DNA from: Polaromonas sp.
GTDB lineage: Bacteria > Pseudomonadota > Gammaproteobacteria > Burkholderiales > Burkholderiaceae_C
Direction: 5' to 3'
Length of the DNA stretch: 10,775 bases
Assembly (NCBI GenBank): GCA_014376885.1
Contig: JACMQR010000050.1
Location: 1 to 10,775, forward strand
Numbering within the stretch: the stretch's first letter is position 1; each line of letters opens with the position of its first letter. The notes under the pieces were generated by a model. The model was not told where the DNA came from, did no database searches, and saw only the letters and a program-made list of their open reading frames with translations. Shown here in pieces: positions 1 through 6,797 of this stretch. The position numbers were made by a program, and so were the translations under genes.

Positions 1-560
1 AAGCCGCCGGGTGGCCGGCGAGCAGTTCGAGTTCGAGCTCGCACACCGGCGCGCTCTGGCCGCCGGCGACGATCTGCCCAATGTCCAGCGACACCTCGAC
101 AAGGCTGCCGCCGCGCTTCTTCACCGGCCAGCTGGTGCGCTCGAAGGCGGTGACCAGGCACGGCGCCAGTGCCTTGAACACGCTGCCGTCCGGATCGAAC
201 TCCGGCCAGGGCGTGGCCTCCAGCGCATCGCGCGCCAGGCCGGCGCCGGGCGCGGGCACCTCCCATTCGCCGCGGTGGCTCAGCGCCGAGTCGCTGCGGC
301 CGCCCATCTTCAGGGTTTGCAGCCACTCCGGCTGGGCGCCGGCGCCGACGCGGCGCAAGCGCAGCGCCACCCGCTCGGCATGCAAATCCTGCTGCGGGGT
401 GTCGTAGTAGATGTTGTGCAGCTGGCGCTGCGTGGCCGGACAGCGCGCCAGCACCGGCACGCGCGCCAGCCGCCGGGCCAGATCCTGTGGGTTCGAGGTC
501 GGCAGGGCCAGCTTGAGTTCGATTTCCTCGGGGCGCGGGGCTGGGGCAGGTGGGTTCATG
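1..560 (-). CDS. CYTH-domain protein, probable inorganic triphosphatase (C-terminus beyond window)
   Basis: This partial gene reads on the minus strand from an ATG at 558-560 to the left edge, giving 186 complete codons without a stop. The protein carries the hallmarks of the CYTH/triphosphate tunnel metalloenzyme fold. An ExExK motif lies at residues 12-16 (EIELK), followed by LALP. YYDTP is at residues 51-55, followed by an LRLRR strand, QTLK, a GEWEVP segment, FERTSW, and near the edge DIGQIVAG and CELELELLAG. In the family the acidic and basic residues of these strands line a tunnel that binds triphosphate and divalent metal, and relatives such as E. coli YgiF hydrolyse inorganic triphosphate. 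Many proteobacterial members continue into a C-terminal CHAD domain, but that part is not visible, so the CHAD fusion is only expected. No clear Shine-Dalgarno sequence precedes the ATG. A DMT transporter gene lies 134 bp upstream on the same strand. Confidence 0.88.
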
Positions 561-694
561 GCAATCGGGTGGGCCGCAGGGCGCCGGGTGAAGTTTGAAC
601 AAAAACAGCAATGCGCTGGCGTTTAGGCCGACATTAGCAAAAATCTGCGATGCAACACGTAAGAAATTGACACCGATTGCCGGGGCCTGCCCGC

Positions 695-1807
695 TCAGTG
701 CGGATGCCGGTGGTGGATGTCCGGGTAATGGGCATGGCTGTGGGTCAGGGCTTCATGCCGGTGGGCATGCGCATGCGGCGCTTGAGTCTTCTCGGCCGCG
801 TCATGGGTGTGCGGGTGGTGCGCGTCATGCTCATGCGGGTGGCTGTGCGAAAGAGGCGTGTGGGTATGTGCGTGCGCATGCCGCTCGCTCAGGTGCAGCC
901 ACACGCCCAGGCCCATCAGCGCGGCCGACACCCAGAACAGCCCGCCTGGCGCGGCCGGCCAGATGGCCAGGGAAATCAGCACGCCAAACAGCGGTGCGAC
1001 GGAAAAGTACGCACCGCTGCGCGCCGCGCCCAGCGTCCTGAGCGCCACCACGAACAGCACCAGGCTCACGCCGTAGCCCGCAAAGCCGACCAGGCCGGCA
1101 TAGCCCGCGTCCGGCAGGGCCGGCAGGGCGGCGCCGCCGGCCAGGGCCAGGGCGGTGTTGGTCACGCCGGCCAGCAGCCCTTTGAGGCAGGCCAGCAGCA
1201 GCGCGTCGTTGTTGGACACCTGGCGTGTCAGGTTGTTGTCCAGCGCCCAGCACAGGCAGGCGCCGGCGATCAGCAGCGCGCCGGGCGACAGCGCCGCCGC
1301 GCCCGGTTGCCAGGACAGCAGCACGCCGCCCAGGGCAATGGCCACCATGCCCAGGACAATCCGGCGGTCGGCATTTTCCCGGAACACCCACCAGGCGATC
1401 AGCGCCGTCAGCATGCCCTCCAGGTTGAGTAGCAGCGACGCTGGCGCCGCGCCGGTTTGCGCCAGGCCGAGCATGAACAGCGCCGGCCCGAGCATGCCGC
1501 CGGCGGCAATCGCGCCCAGCAGCCAGGGCAGCTCGGCGCGCGCAATGTGCAGCCGCGTCACCGCCTGGGCGCGGCGCCGCTCGCGAACACGCCGCATCAC
1601 CAGCAGCGCGCCCAGGCCCAGGCCGCTGCCCAGGTACAGCAACCCGGCCAGCAGCAGCGGCGGCAGGCTGGTGGTCAGCAGTTTGGCCAGCGGCGTGCTG
1701 GCGCCGAACAGCAGGGCAGCGGCCAAAGCCGGAAAAGCAGAGCGAAGCGGCAGGGCGGTGGACATCATTTGGGGTGGGGTGGCAAAGCAGGGGACGGCAG
1801 CAGGCAT
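695..1807 (-). CDS. DMT superfamily (EamA) transporter with histidine-rich C-terminal tail
   Basis: This 370-residue protein has a hydrophobic core of about ten membrane segments arranged as two EamA repeats (roughly residues 22-150 and 165-300). It includes the family-typical early stretch LLFGASTPLAKLL. Such proteins are inner-membrane carriers, usually metabolite exporters, and the substrate cannot be read from sequence. The unusual part is the last 66 residues (about 305-370), which follow the final membrane segment and contain 24 histidines, mostly as HAH, HTH, HSH and HPH alternations. That composition resembles metal-binding loops of zinc, nickel or cobalt proteins, so metal transport or metal sensing is possible but is only inference. 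The first ATG (1807) is preceded by a weak AGG five bases upstream. Adjacent ATGs at 1768 and 1765 would remove 13 or 14 residues and start closer to the first membrane helix, so the start is uncertain. The gene is divergent from the kinase at 1930. Confidence 0.88.
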   Translation of the reverse strand: MPAAVPCFATPPQMMSTALPLRSAFPALAAALLFGASTPLAKLLTTSLPPLLLAGLLYLGSGLGLGALLVMRRVRERRRAQAVTRLHIARAELPWLLGAIAAGGMLGPALFMLGLAQTGAAPASLLLNLEGMLTALIAWWVFRENADRRIVLGMVAIALGGVLLSWQPGAAALSPGALLIAGACLCWALDNNLTRQVSNNDALLLACLKGLLAGVTNTALALAGGAALPALPDAGYAGLVGFAGYGVSLVLFVVALRTLGAARSGAYFSVAPLFGVLISLAIWPAAPGGLFWVSAALMGLGVWLHLSERHAHAHTHTPLSHSHPHEHDAHHPHTHDAAEKTQAPHAHAHRHEALTHSHAHYPDIHHRHPH

Positions 1808-1929
1808 TTTCGCCTAGTGTCGGCCCCGCAAAATTTGGCCCGTCCATTTGCCGGCCGCCCGCCTGCACGGTTGCGCTTAATGGGCTGCATCAGATGTACC
1901 ATTGTTAAGTTACCTAGAGAAATCAAATT

Positions 1930-4764
1930 TTGTCGGACAAACCAAATTCAGCGCCCAGCTTTCTCAAAGGCGGGGGGGCGCTGGGCGCCTTGATGCGCTC
2001 TCACGACTGGGCCGCCTCTGGGCTGGGCATGCTTTCTTCCTGGCCCCAGGCGCTGCAGACCGTGGCTGGGCTGATGCTGCGCTCGAAGACCCCGGTTCTT
2101 GTGGCCTGGGGACCCGACCTGTGCCTGCTGTACAACGACGCCTGTGCGGACATCCTGGGGCAAAAGCATCCCGCCGCCCTCGGGCAGCCCCTGCATGCGG
2201 TGTGGTCCGAATTGCGCGCCGACATCGAGCCGCTGGTCAACCAGACGCTGGCCGGCGAGTCGGTCAGCTTTGAAAATGCCTGCTTCACCCGGCGCTGCAA
2301 TGGGGCTGATGAGCAGGCTTGGTTCAGCATTTCGTCTGCGCCGGTCGATGGGCCGGACGGCCAGGCGGCCGGCGTGTACTGCACCCTGAGCGAGACCACC
2401 GCCAGCGTTCTGGCAGAGCGCCGCCAGCAGGCACACACCCGCTGGCTCTGCAGCCTGTTCGAGCAGGCGCCGGGCTTCATGGCGGTGGTGCGCGGGCCGG
2501 ACCATGTGTACGAGCTGGCCAACCGTGCCTACCAGCAGCTGGTGGGCTGCTACGCGGTGGTCGGCAAACCCTTTCGCGCCCTGGGCTGCAAAACCGACGG
2601 CCCGGACTATGGCGCGCTGCTGGACCAGGTCCAGGCCAGCGGCACCGCCTTCACCGGCAGCCGGATGCCGGTGCGGTTTTCGCACCAGACGGGCGGCCCG
2701 GCCGAGCTGCGTTTCATCGACTTTGTCTTTCAGCCGATCAGCGGTCCGGACGGCGGCGTCAGCGGGGTGTTCATCGAAGGCCATGACGTGACCGCGCATG
2801 CCCGCGCCGAAGACGCGCTGCAGGCCAGCCAGCGCTGCGCCCAGCAGACCGCCCAGCATCTGGATGCCTTGCTGCAGGCCGCACCGGTCGGCATTCTCCT
2901 GGCCGATGCCGACGGCACGCTGCTGCGCAGCAATCCGGCCTACCGCAAGATCTGGGGCAACCCTCCCCTGAACCGCAAGGCGGGCGATCTTGTCGAATGG
3001 AAAGCCTGGTGGGCCGACAATTCCGAGCGCCACGGCCAGCGGCTTGAACCGCGCCAGGGGGCGCTGGCCCGCGCCCTGCGGGGCGAGGAAGAGGCGCCGC
3101 GCGACCTGATCGAGATCGAGCCGTTCGGCCAGCCCGGCGTTCGCCGCACGGTGCTGAACTGCGGCGCGCCGGTGCGGGACGCCGAGGGCAAGATCACCGG
3201 CTCGGTGATCGCCCAGATGGACATTTCCGACCGCGTGCAGATCGAGGCGCAGCTGCGTGCCTCTGTGGCCAGGTACCAGATCATCGCCAATGCCCTGCCG
3301 CAGATCATCTGGAGCGCCCAGCCAAACGGCTGCCACGACTACTACAACCAGCAGTGGTACGACTACACCGGCATTGCCCACGGCGCTGCCGACGGCGAAG
3401 GCTGGCGGGCACTGGTTCATCCCGACGACCATGGCCTGGCGACCACCAAATGGCAGCACAGCCTGGCCACCGGCGAGCCCTACGAGATCGAATACCGACT
3501 GCGCCACCATACCGGCCAGTACCGCTGGGCGCTGGGGCGCGCCCGGCCGATTCGCGATGCGCACGGCGCCATCAGCCGCTGGATGGGCAGCTGTACCGAC
3601 ATTCATGAGCAAAAGCTCGCGCAGCAAAGCCTGCAGCAGTCGGACCGGCGCAAGGACGAGTTTTTGGCCATGCTGGCCCATGAGCTGCGCAACCCGCTGG
3701 CGCCGATCATGACAGCGGCCGACCTGCTGTCCAGAAGCACGCCCGGCGAGTCCGGGGTGCGCCAGCTGAGCGAGGTGATTGCGCGCCAGGCGCGGCACAT
3801 GACGCGCCTGATCGACGACCTGCTCGACGCCTCCCGCGTCACCCGGGGCCAGGTGAGCCTGGCGCAGCAGCCGGTGGACATGAACACCATTGCCGCCGAA
3901 GCGCTCGAGCAGATCCGGCCCCTGCTGGAAGGCAAGGCGCATCACCTGGACCTGCGGCTGCCCGCAGAGCCGGCCTGGGTGCTGGGTGACCGGCCGCGGC
4001 TGGTTCAGGTGCTGGTCAACGTGCTGGGCAATGCCATCCGGTACACCGCCAGCGGCGGGCGCATCGCCCTGCAGATGTCCGTCCAGGGCGGGCAGCTGAC
4101 GCTGGGCGTGCAGGACAACGGAATCGGCATGTCGGGCGAGCTGGTCGAGGTGGCTTTTGAGCTGTTCACCCAGGGCGAGCGCAGCGCCGACCGCTCCCAG
4201 GGCGGACTGGGCATCGGCCTGGCGCTGGTGCGCAGCCTGGTCCGCCTGCATGGCGGAACGGTGGCGCTGCACAGCGCTGGCATGGGTCTGGGCAGCCAGG
4301 TGACGATTCTGCTTCCCTGCCTGGCGCATGCCGACGGGCCGCCGCCGGCCGCCACCGCCAGCGCCGCCCCGGCCGGCCGGCGGCTGCGCATCATGGTGGT
4401 CGATGACAATGCCGATGCAGCACGGCTGCTGGGCATGTTTCTGGAAATGCTGGGCCATGAGGTGCAGGTGCAGTTCCATCCGGCGGCGGCAATTGACTGC
4501 GCCCGCAAGCTGCTGCCCGAGCTGTGCCTGCTGGACATCGGCCTGCCCGACATGGACGGCTACACCCTGGCGCGCCAGCTGCGCCTGATTCCCGGCATGC
4601 AGACCGCCACCCTGGCCACAGTGACCGGCTACAGCCAGCCTCGCGACCGGCAGGCCGCCTTTGCCGCCGGCTTTGACTTCCACTTTGCCAAGCCAATCGA
4701 CTGCCAGCAGCTTGAAGCCTGGCTGGCCGGGGTGGCTGCAGCGCCCGCCGCGACCGCGGCGTGA
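1930..4764 (+). CDS. Soluble hybrid histidine kinase, multi-PAS with C-terminal receiver
   Basis: This 944-residue protein has no membrane segment and is probably a cytoplasmic sensor. An N-terminal PAS/GAF-like module (about 11-165, beginning FLKGGG and MRSHDW) is followed by PAS-like domains at about 171-290, 311-435 and 448-560. The third carries the DYTG and VHPDD signatures. The HisKA domain has the phospho-acceptor His584 in AHELRNPLAP. The ATPase domain shows the N box with Asn701, G1 box DNGIGM (729-734) and G2 box GLGIGLAL (from 759). The receiver domain has the acidic pair Asp825-Asp826, phospho-acceptor Asp869, Thr899 and Lys921, all present, so both halves look active. The start is TTG at 1930. 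A TAG at 1915-1917 closes the frame upstream, and no ATG or GTG lies before the family-typical FLKGGG (residues 11-16). The first ATG (1993) would cut into that conserved region. No response regulator or output gene is adjacent. It converges with the transporter at 4778-5686. Confidence 0.92.
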   Translation: MSDKPNSAPSFLKGGGALGALMRSHDWAASGLGMLSSWPQALQTVAGLMLRSKTPVLVAWGPDLCLLYNDACADILGQKHPAALGQPLHAVWSELRADIEPLVNQTLAGESVSFENACFTRRCNGADEQAWFSISSAPVDGPDGQAAGVYCTLSETTASVLAERRQQAHTRWLCSLFEQAPGFMAVVRGPDHVYELANRAYQQLVGCYAVVGKPFRALGCKTDGPDYGALLDQVQASGTAFTGSRMPVRFSHQTGGPAELRFIDFVFQPISGPDGGVSGVFIEGHDVTAHARAEDALQASQRCAQQTAQHLDALLQAAPVGILLADADGTLLRSNPAYRKIWGNPPLNRKAGDLVEWKAWWADNSERHGQRLEPRQGALARALRGEEEAPRDLIEIEPFGQPGVRRTVLNCGAPVRDAEGKITGSVIAQMDISDRVQIEAQLRASVARYQIIANALPQIIWSAQPNGCHDYYNQQWYDYTGIAHGAADGEGWRALVHPDDHGLATTKWQHSLATGEPYEIEYRLRHHTGQYRWALGRARPIRDAHGAISRWMGSCTDIHEQKLAQQSLQQSDRRKDEFLAMLAHELRNPLAPIMTAADLLSRSTPGESGVRQLSEVIARQARHMTRLIDDLLDASRVTRGQVSLAQQPVDMNTIAAEALEQIRPLLEGKAHHLDLRLPAEPAWVLGDRPRLVQVLVNVLGNAIRYTASGGRIALQMSVQGGQLTLGVQDNGIGMSGELVEVAFELFTQGERSADRSQGGLGIGLALVRSLVRLHGGTVALHSAGMGLGSQVTILLPCLAHADGPPPAATASAAPAGRRLRIMVVDDNADAARLLGMFLEMLGHEVQVQFHPAAAIDCARKLLPELCLLDIGLPDMDGYTLARQLRLIPGMQTATLATVTGYSQPRDRQAAFAAGFDFHFAKPIDCQQLEAWLAGVAAAPAATAA

Positions 4765-4766
4765 GA

Positions 4767-4796
4767 GCCGGGCGCGCCTAGGGGCGCGCGCCCGGC
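4767..4796. terminator. GC-only hairpin between convergent genes, possible bidirectional terminator
   Basis: A perfect inverted repeat has 11-bp arms (GCCGGGCGCGC at 4767-4777 and its complement at 4786-4796) around an 8-base loop. It begins two bases after the kinase stop codon. It also covers the last codons of the opposite-strand transporter, whose TAG stop (4778-4780) falls in the loop. Position and symmetry suggest termination of both transcripts. Neither side has a T-run, so it is not a canonical intrinsic terminator. Confidence 0.45.
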
Positions 4797-5686
4797 CGGC
4801 GGTTGACCAGCAAGATGCCGGCGGCCACCGCCGCCAGGGCTGCCAGCAAGCTGGCGGTGACGGCTTCGCCCAGCCACAGCGCGCCAAACAGCAGCGCAAA
4901 CAGCGGCGTGAAAAACACGAAGGTCGAGATCTGGGTGGCTGGGTAGCGGCCCAGCATCCACATCCAGGCCAGGTAGCTGGCAAAAGCGCCGACCACCGTC
5001 TGCAGGCCCAACGAGACCCAGGCAAATGCGCTGAACTGCCAGGTCCAGGACTCGCCCAGTGCCAGCGACAGCCCTGGCAAGGCGGCGGCGCTGACGGCCA
5101 GCTGGTAGAGCAGCAGCTTTTCGGCCGCAATCCGGACCAGCCCGGAGGCCCGGATGACCACCGTCGTCAGGCCCCACAGCAGGCCGGCGGCCAGCCCCAG
5201 CAGGTCGCCGCGCAGGGTCGACGCCGCGCCGCCAGCCGCCAGGCTTTCGCGCAGCGCGAACACCACCGCCACAAAAGCGCACAGCAGCCCGGCCCACTGC
5301 AGGCCACGCAGCTTTTCCGACTTGGCCCACAAGGGCACCAGCAGCGCGACCCAGAACGGCGAGGTGTACAAAAACACCGTCAGGCGCGACGCGCTGGTGA
5401 ACTGCAGACCCAGGTAGATGCAGGCGAATTCGCCGGCGAACAAGGCGCCGGCCAGCAAACCGGCGGCCAGCGAGCCGTCGCGCCGCAGCAGCGGCACGCG
5501 GCGCCAGGCGCACCACAGCCCGAGCAGCAGGGTGGCGCCCACCAGCCGCAGCGACGCCTGGAACAGCGGCGGTATTTCGGCGATCGTCGCCTTGATCAGT
5601 ACCTGCTGCAGGCCCCAGAACAGGCAGCAGCCCAGTAGCAGGCCAACTGCCAGGGAGTCAAGGTGGGTTTTGCGCGCGGCGGTCAT
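4778..5686 (-). CDS. DMT superfamily (EamA) transporter
   Basis: This 302-residue protein is strongly hydrophobic, with about ten predicted membrane helices in two EamA repeats (about residues 12-140 and 155-293). Features typical of the family include an early LFWGLQQVLIKATI helix, the central FLYTSPFWVALLVPLW region, the second-repeat opening GLLWGLTTVVIRAS, and the closing TPLFALLFGALWLGE stretch. It most likely exports a small metabolite or amino-acid-like compound across the inner membrane, but the substrate cannot be deduced. Length is normal for the family and there is no histidine tail, unlike the other EamA protein in this window, to which it is not closely similar by eye. The ATG at 5684-5686 has no clear ribosome binding site. 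The gene lies 73 bp downstream of the flavin reductase gene on the same strand, so co-transcription is plausible but unproven. Its 3' end lies within the hairpin shared with the kinase. Confidence 0.88.
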   Translation of the reverse strand: MTAARKTHLDSLAVGLLLGCCLFWGLQQVLIKATIAEIPPLFQASLRLVGATLLLGLWCAWRRVPLLRRDGSLAAGLLAGALFAGEFACIYLGLQFTSASRLTVFLYTSPFWVALLVPLWAKSEKLRGLQWAGLLCAFVAVVFALRESLAAGGAASTLRGDLLGLAAGLLWGLTTVVIRASGLVRIAAEKLLLYQLAVSAAALPGLSLALGESWTWQFSAFAWVSLGLQTVVGAFASYLAWMWMLGRYPATQISTFVFFTPLFALLFGALWLGEAVTASLLAALAAVAAGILLVNRRPGARP

Positions 5687-5759
5687 GGAGGGATGGTAGC
5701 CGCGGGGCTATACGGCCGCACGCTGCCGCGCGATCGGGCCGGCCAGCGCTGCCGCGCTT

Positions 5760-6278
5760 CTACAAGGGATGCTCGGTGTAAAACCGCCCGCCATGAAACA
5801 GCAGCGGCGGCGTGTCGGCGCGGTGGCTGCAGCGCTCGACCTCCCCGACAAAGATCACATGGTCGCCTTCTTCATAGCGGCTGCGGTTGAAGCATTCAAA
5901 CGTCGCCGCCGCGCCGCTAAGTAGCGGCGCGCCGCTGGCGCTTTCGGTGAAGGCCACGTCCTTCCAGCGGTCGTCGCTCCGGCTGGCAAAGCGCTCGGCT
6001 AGCGCCTTCTGGTCCGCTGCCAGGATGTTGATGGCGTAGTGCGAGCCAGCGCTCAGCGCGGCCATCGAACTGGCGCTTTGCGACAGGCTCCAGAGCACCA
6101 GCGGCGGCTCGAGCGACACCGAATTGAAGGAGTTGGCGGTCAGGCCGACCAGCACGCCGGCCGGCGTGCGCGCGGTGACGATGGTCACCCCGGTGGCGAA
6201 CATTGCCAGCGAGGCGCGAAACTCGGCGCGTGAAAAGCTCGGGCGGCTCGCTTGAAGAAGGGGGGAAAGGGTCACCAT
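5760..6278 (-). CDS. Flavin reductase-like, FMN-binding split-barrel protein
   Basis: This 172-residue protein matches the flavin reductase-like domain family. The segment FRASLAMFATGVTIVTA (about residues 21-37) and the following GLTANSFNSVSLEPPLVLWSL are the usual flavin-contact strands. HYAINILAADQ is the typical mid-protein strand, GDHVIFVGEVE is the conserved late strand, and LLFHGGRFY closes the domain. Family members bind FMN or FAD and use NAD(P)H to supply reduced flavin, often to a separate monooxygenase. No monooxygenase gene is visible here, so the partner and substrate are unknown. The ATG at 6276-6278 has no clear Shine-Dalgarno sequence. A GTG is the next codon, so the start could shift by one. 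The size is normal for single-domain members. The EamA transporter gene follows 73 bp downstream on the same strand. Confidence 0.88.
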   Translation of the reverse strand: MVTLSPLLQASRPSFSRAEFRASLAMFATGVTIVTARTPAGVLVGLTANSFNSVSLEPPLVLWSLSQSASSMAALSAGSHYAINILAADQKALAERFASRSDDRWKDVAFTESASGAPLLSGAAATFECFNRSRYEEGDHVIFVGEVERCSHRADTPPLLFHGGRFYTEHPL

Positions 6279-6353
6279 AAGCGGCTAATTTAACTGAAGC
6301 CCGCGGCGGGCGCCGCCGGCCGGGCCGGACCACCTTTTTCGGGCCGGGGATCT

Positions 6354-6365
6354 GGCCGGCCGGCC
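6354..6365. repeat. 12-bp GGCC/CCGG palindrome in a very GC-rich gap
   Basis: A perfect 12-bp self-complementary run (GGCCGGCCGGCC) sits just downstream of the small-protein gene, in the 92-bp gap before the flavin reductase gene. The rest of the gap is also built of GGCC, CCGG and GCCGCC units, with one T5 run at 6334-6338. It could help terminate the small gene's transcript, but the sequence shows no standard terminator. Confidence 0.3.
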
Positions 6366-6370
6366 TGGGC

Positions 6371-6667
6371 TCACAGCTTTTTATAGGCCTTGTCGGTTTC
6401 CAGCCCATTGCTGGTGTCCTGCAGGCCATTTTCAAGGTCTCTGGCGGCCTGGCGGATGTGCGGGTCGACCTGGTTGCCAGTCATGTCCTGGGCTTCGTCG
6501 CGGTCGCTCGGCAGCTCCAGGCTTTGCTCTGCCAAGCCGTCACGGGCGTCGGGTTGCCTGCCTGGCAGCGACTCTTGCGGCTGCGCAGCCTTGGCTGGCA
6601 TACCCTTGCCGGCAGTCGGCTGGGCGGGTGTGTTGGCGGTCGCAGTGTTTGATTTTGGCAAGGTCAT
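6371..6667 (-). CDS. Small hydrophilic conserved hypothetical protein
   Basis: This is a 98-residue protein from the ATG at 6665-6667 to TGA at 6371-6373. The N-terminal half is low in complexity (Thr, Ala, Pro, Gln, Lys). The C-terminal half holds the recognisable part: SLELPSDRDEAQDMTG, then DPHIRQAARDLENGLQDTS, ending DKAYKKL. I recall small proteins of similar pattern (LELP, RDE, DMT, AARD, GLxDTS, YKKL) in Comamonadaceae, where they are unnamed. This recollection is the main support for the start and for it being real. There is no signal peptide, membrane segment or cysteine, so it is probably a soluble cytoplasmic protein, partly disordered. The frame stays open upstream to 6952, but that extension overlaps the end of dadA antiparallel in register and reads as arginine- and glycine-rich shadow sequence. 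An intermediate ATG at about 6724 is possible. Function unknown. Confidence 0.62.
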   Translation of the reverse strand: MTLPKSNTATANTPAQPTAGKGMPAKAAQPQESLPGRQPDARDGLAEQSLELPSDRDEAQDMTGNQVDPHIRQAARDLENGLQDTSNGLETDKAYKKL

Positions 6668-6778
6668 GCAGTGACTTTGCGTGGTTTGGTGCGTTGACGC
6701 TGTCAGCGTGAAAAAGGACATGCTGTAGGAAAAGAGGGGGGCAGCTGGCGGATTGCAGGCTCCCAGACAAGCGGCGAC

Positions 6779-6797
6779 GAATCCGGGTTCTGGATTC
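6779..6797 (-). terminator. Inverted repeat at the dadA stop codon, weak terminator candidate
   Basis: Six-base arms (GAATCC and GGATTC) flank a seven-base loop, and the hairpin overlaps the TGA stop of the dadA gene (6796-6798). A T-run is absent on the transcript side, so termination would be weak or factor-dependent. It may instead protect the 3' end or be chance. Confidence 0.3.

Noticed and set aside
11..598. Plus-strand open frames over the left end
   Set aside because: The minus strand encodes an unmistakable CYTH domain here. The plus-strand translations are arginine/alanine-rich shadows.
561..694. Relatively AT-rich 134-bp gap with possible promoter-like hexamers and a repeat-like look
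   Set aside because: No -35/-10 pair with acceptable spacing was found on either strand, and similarity to a repeat family could not be supported from a single copy.
695..894. CRISPR or tandem repeat array suggested by repeated CAT/GTG triplets
   Set aside because: The repetition follows from alternating histidine codons in the transporter tail. There are no spacers and no constant repeat unit.
677..1432. Plus-strand open frames with Met/Arg/Val-rich or Gln/Arg/His-rich translations
   Set aside because: They are complements of the EamA transporter and its histidine tail, not independent genes.
1948..5130. A 1060-codon open frame on the minus strand across the hybrid kinase
   Set aside because: It is antisense to a protein with complete kinase and receiver motifs, has a shadow-like composition (Gln, Arg, Ala, His) and no recognisable domain. 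High GC content keeps such frames open.
6695..6705. TGAC-GCT-GTCA short palindrome upstream of the small protein gene
   Set aside because: An arm length of four bases is expected often by chance, and no promoter is clearly associated.
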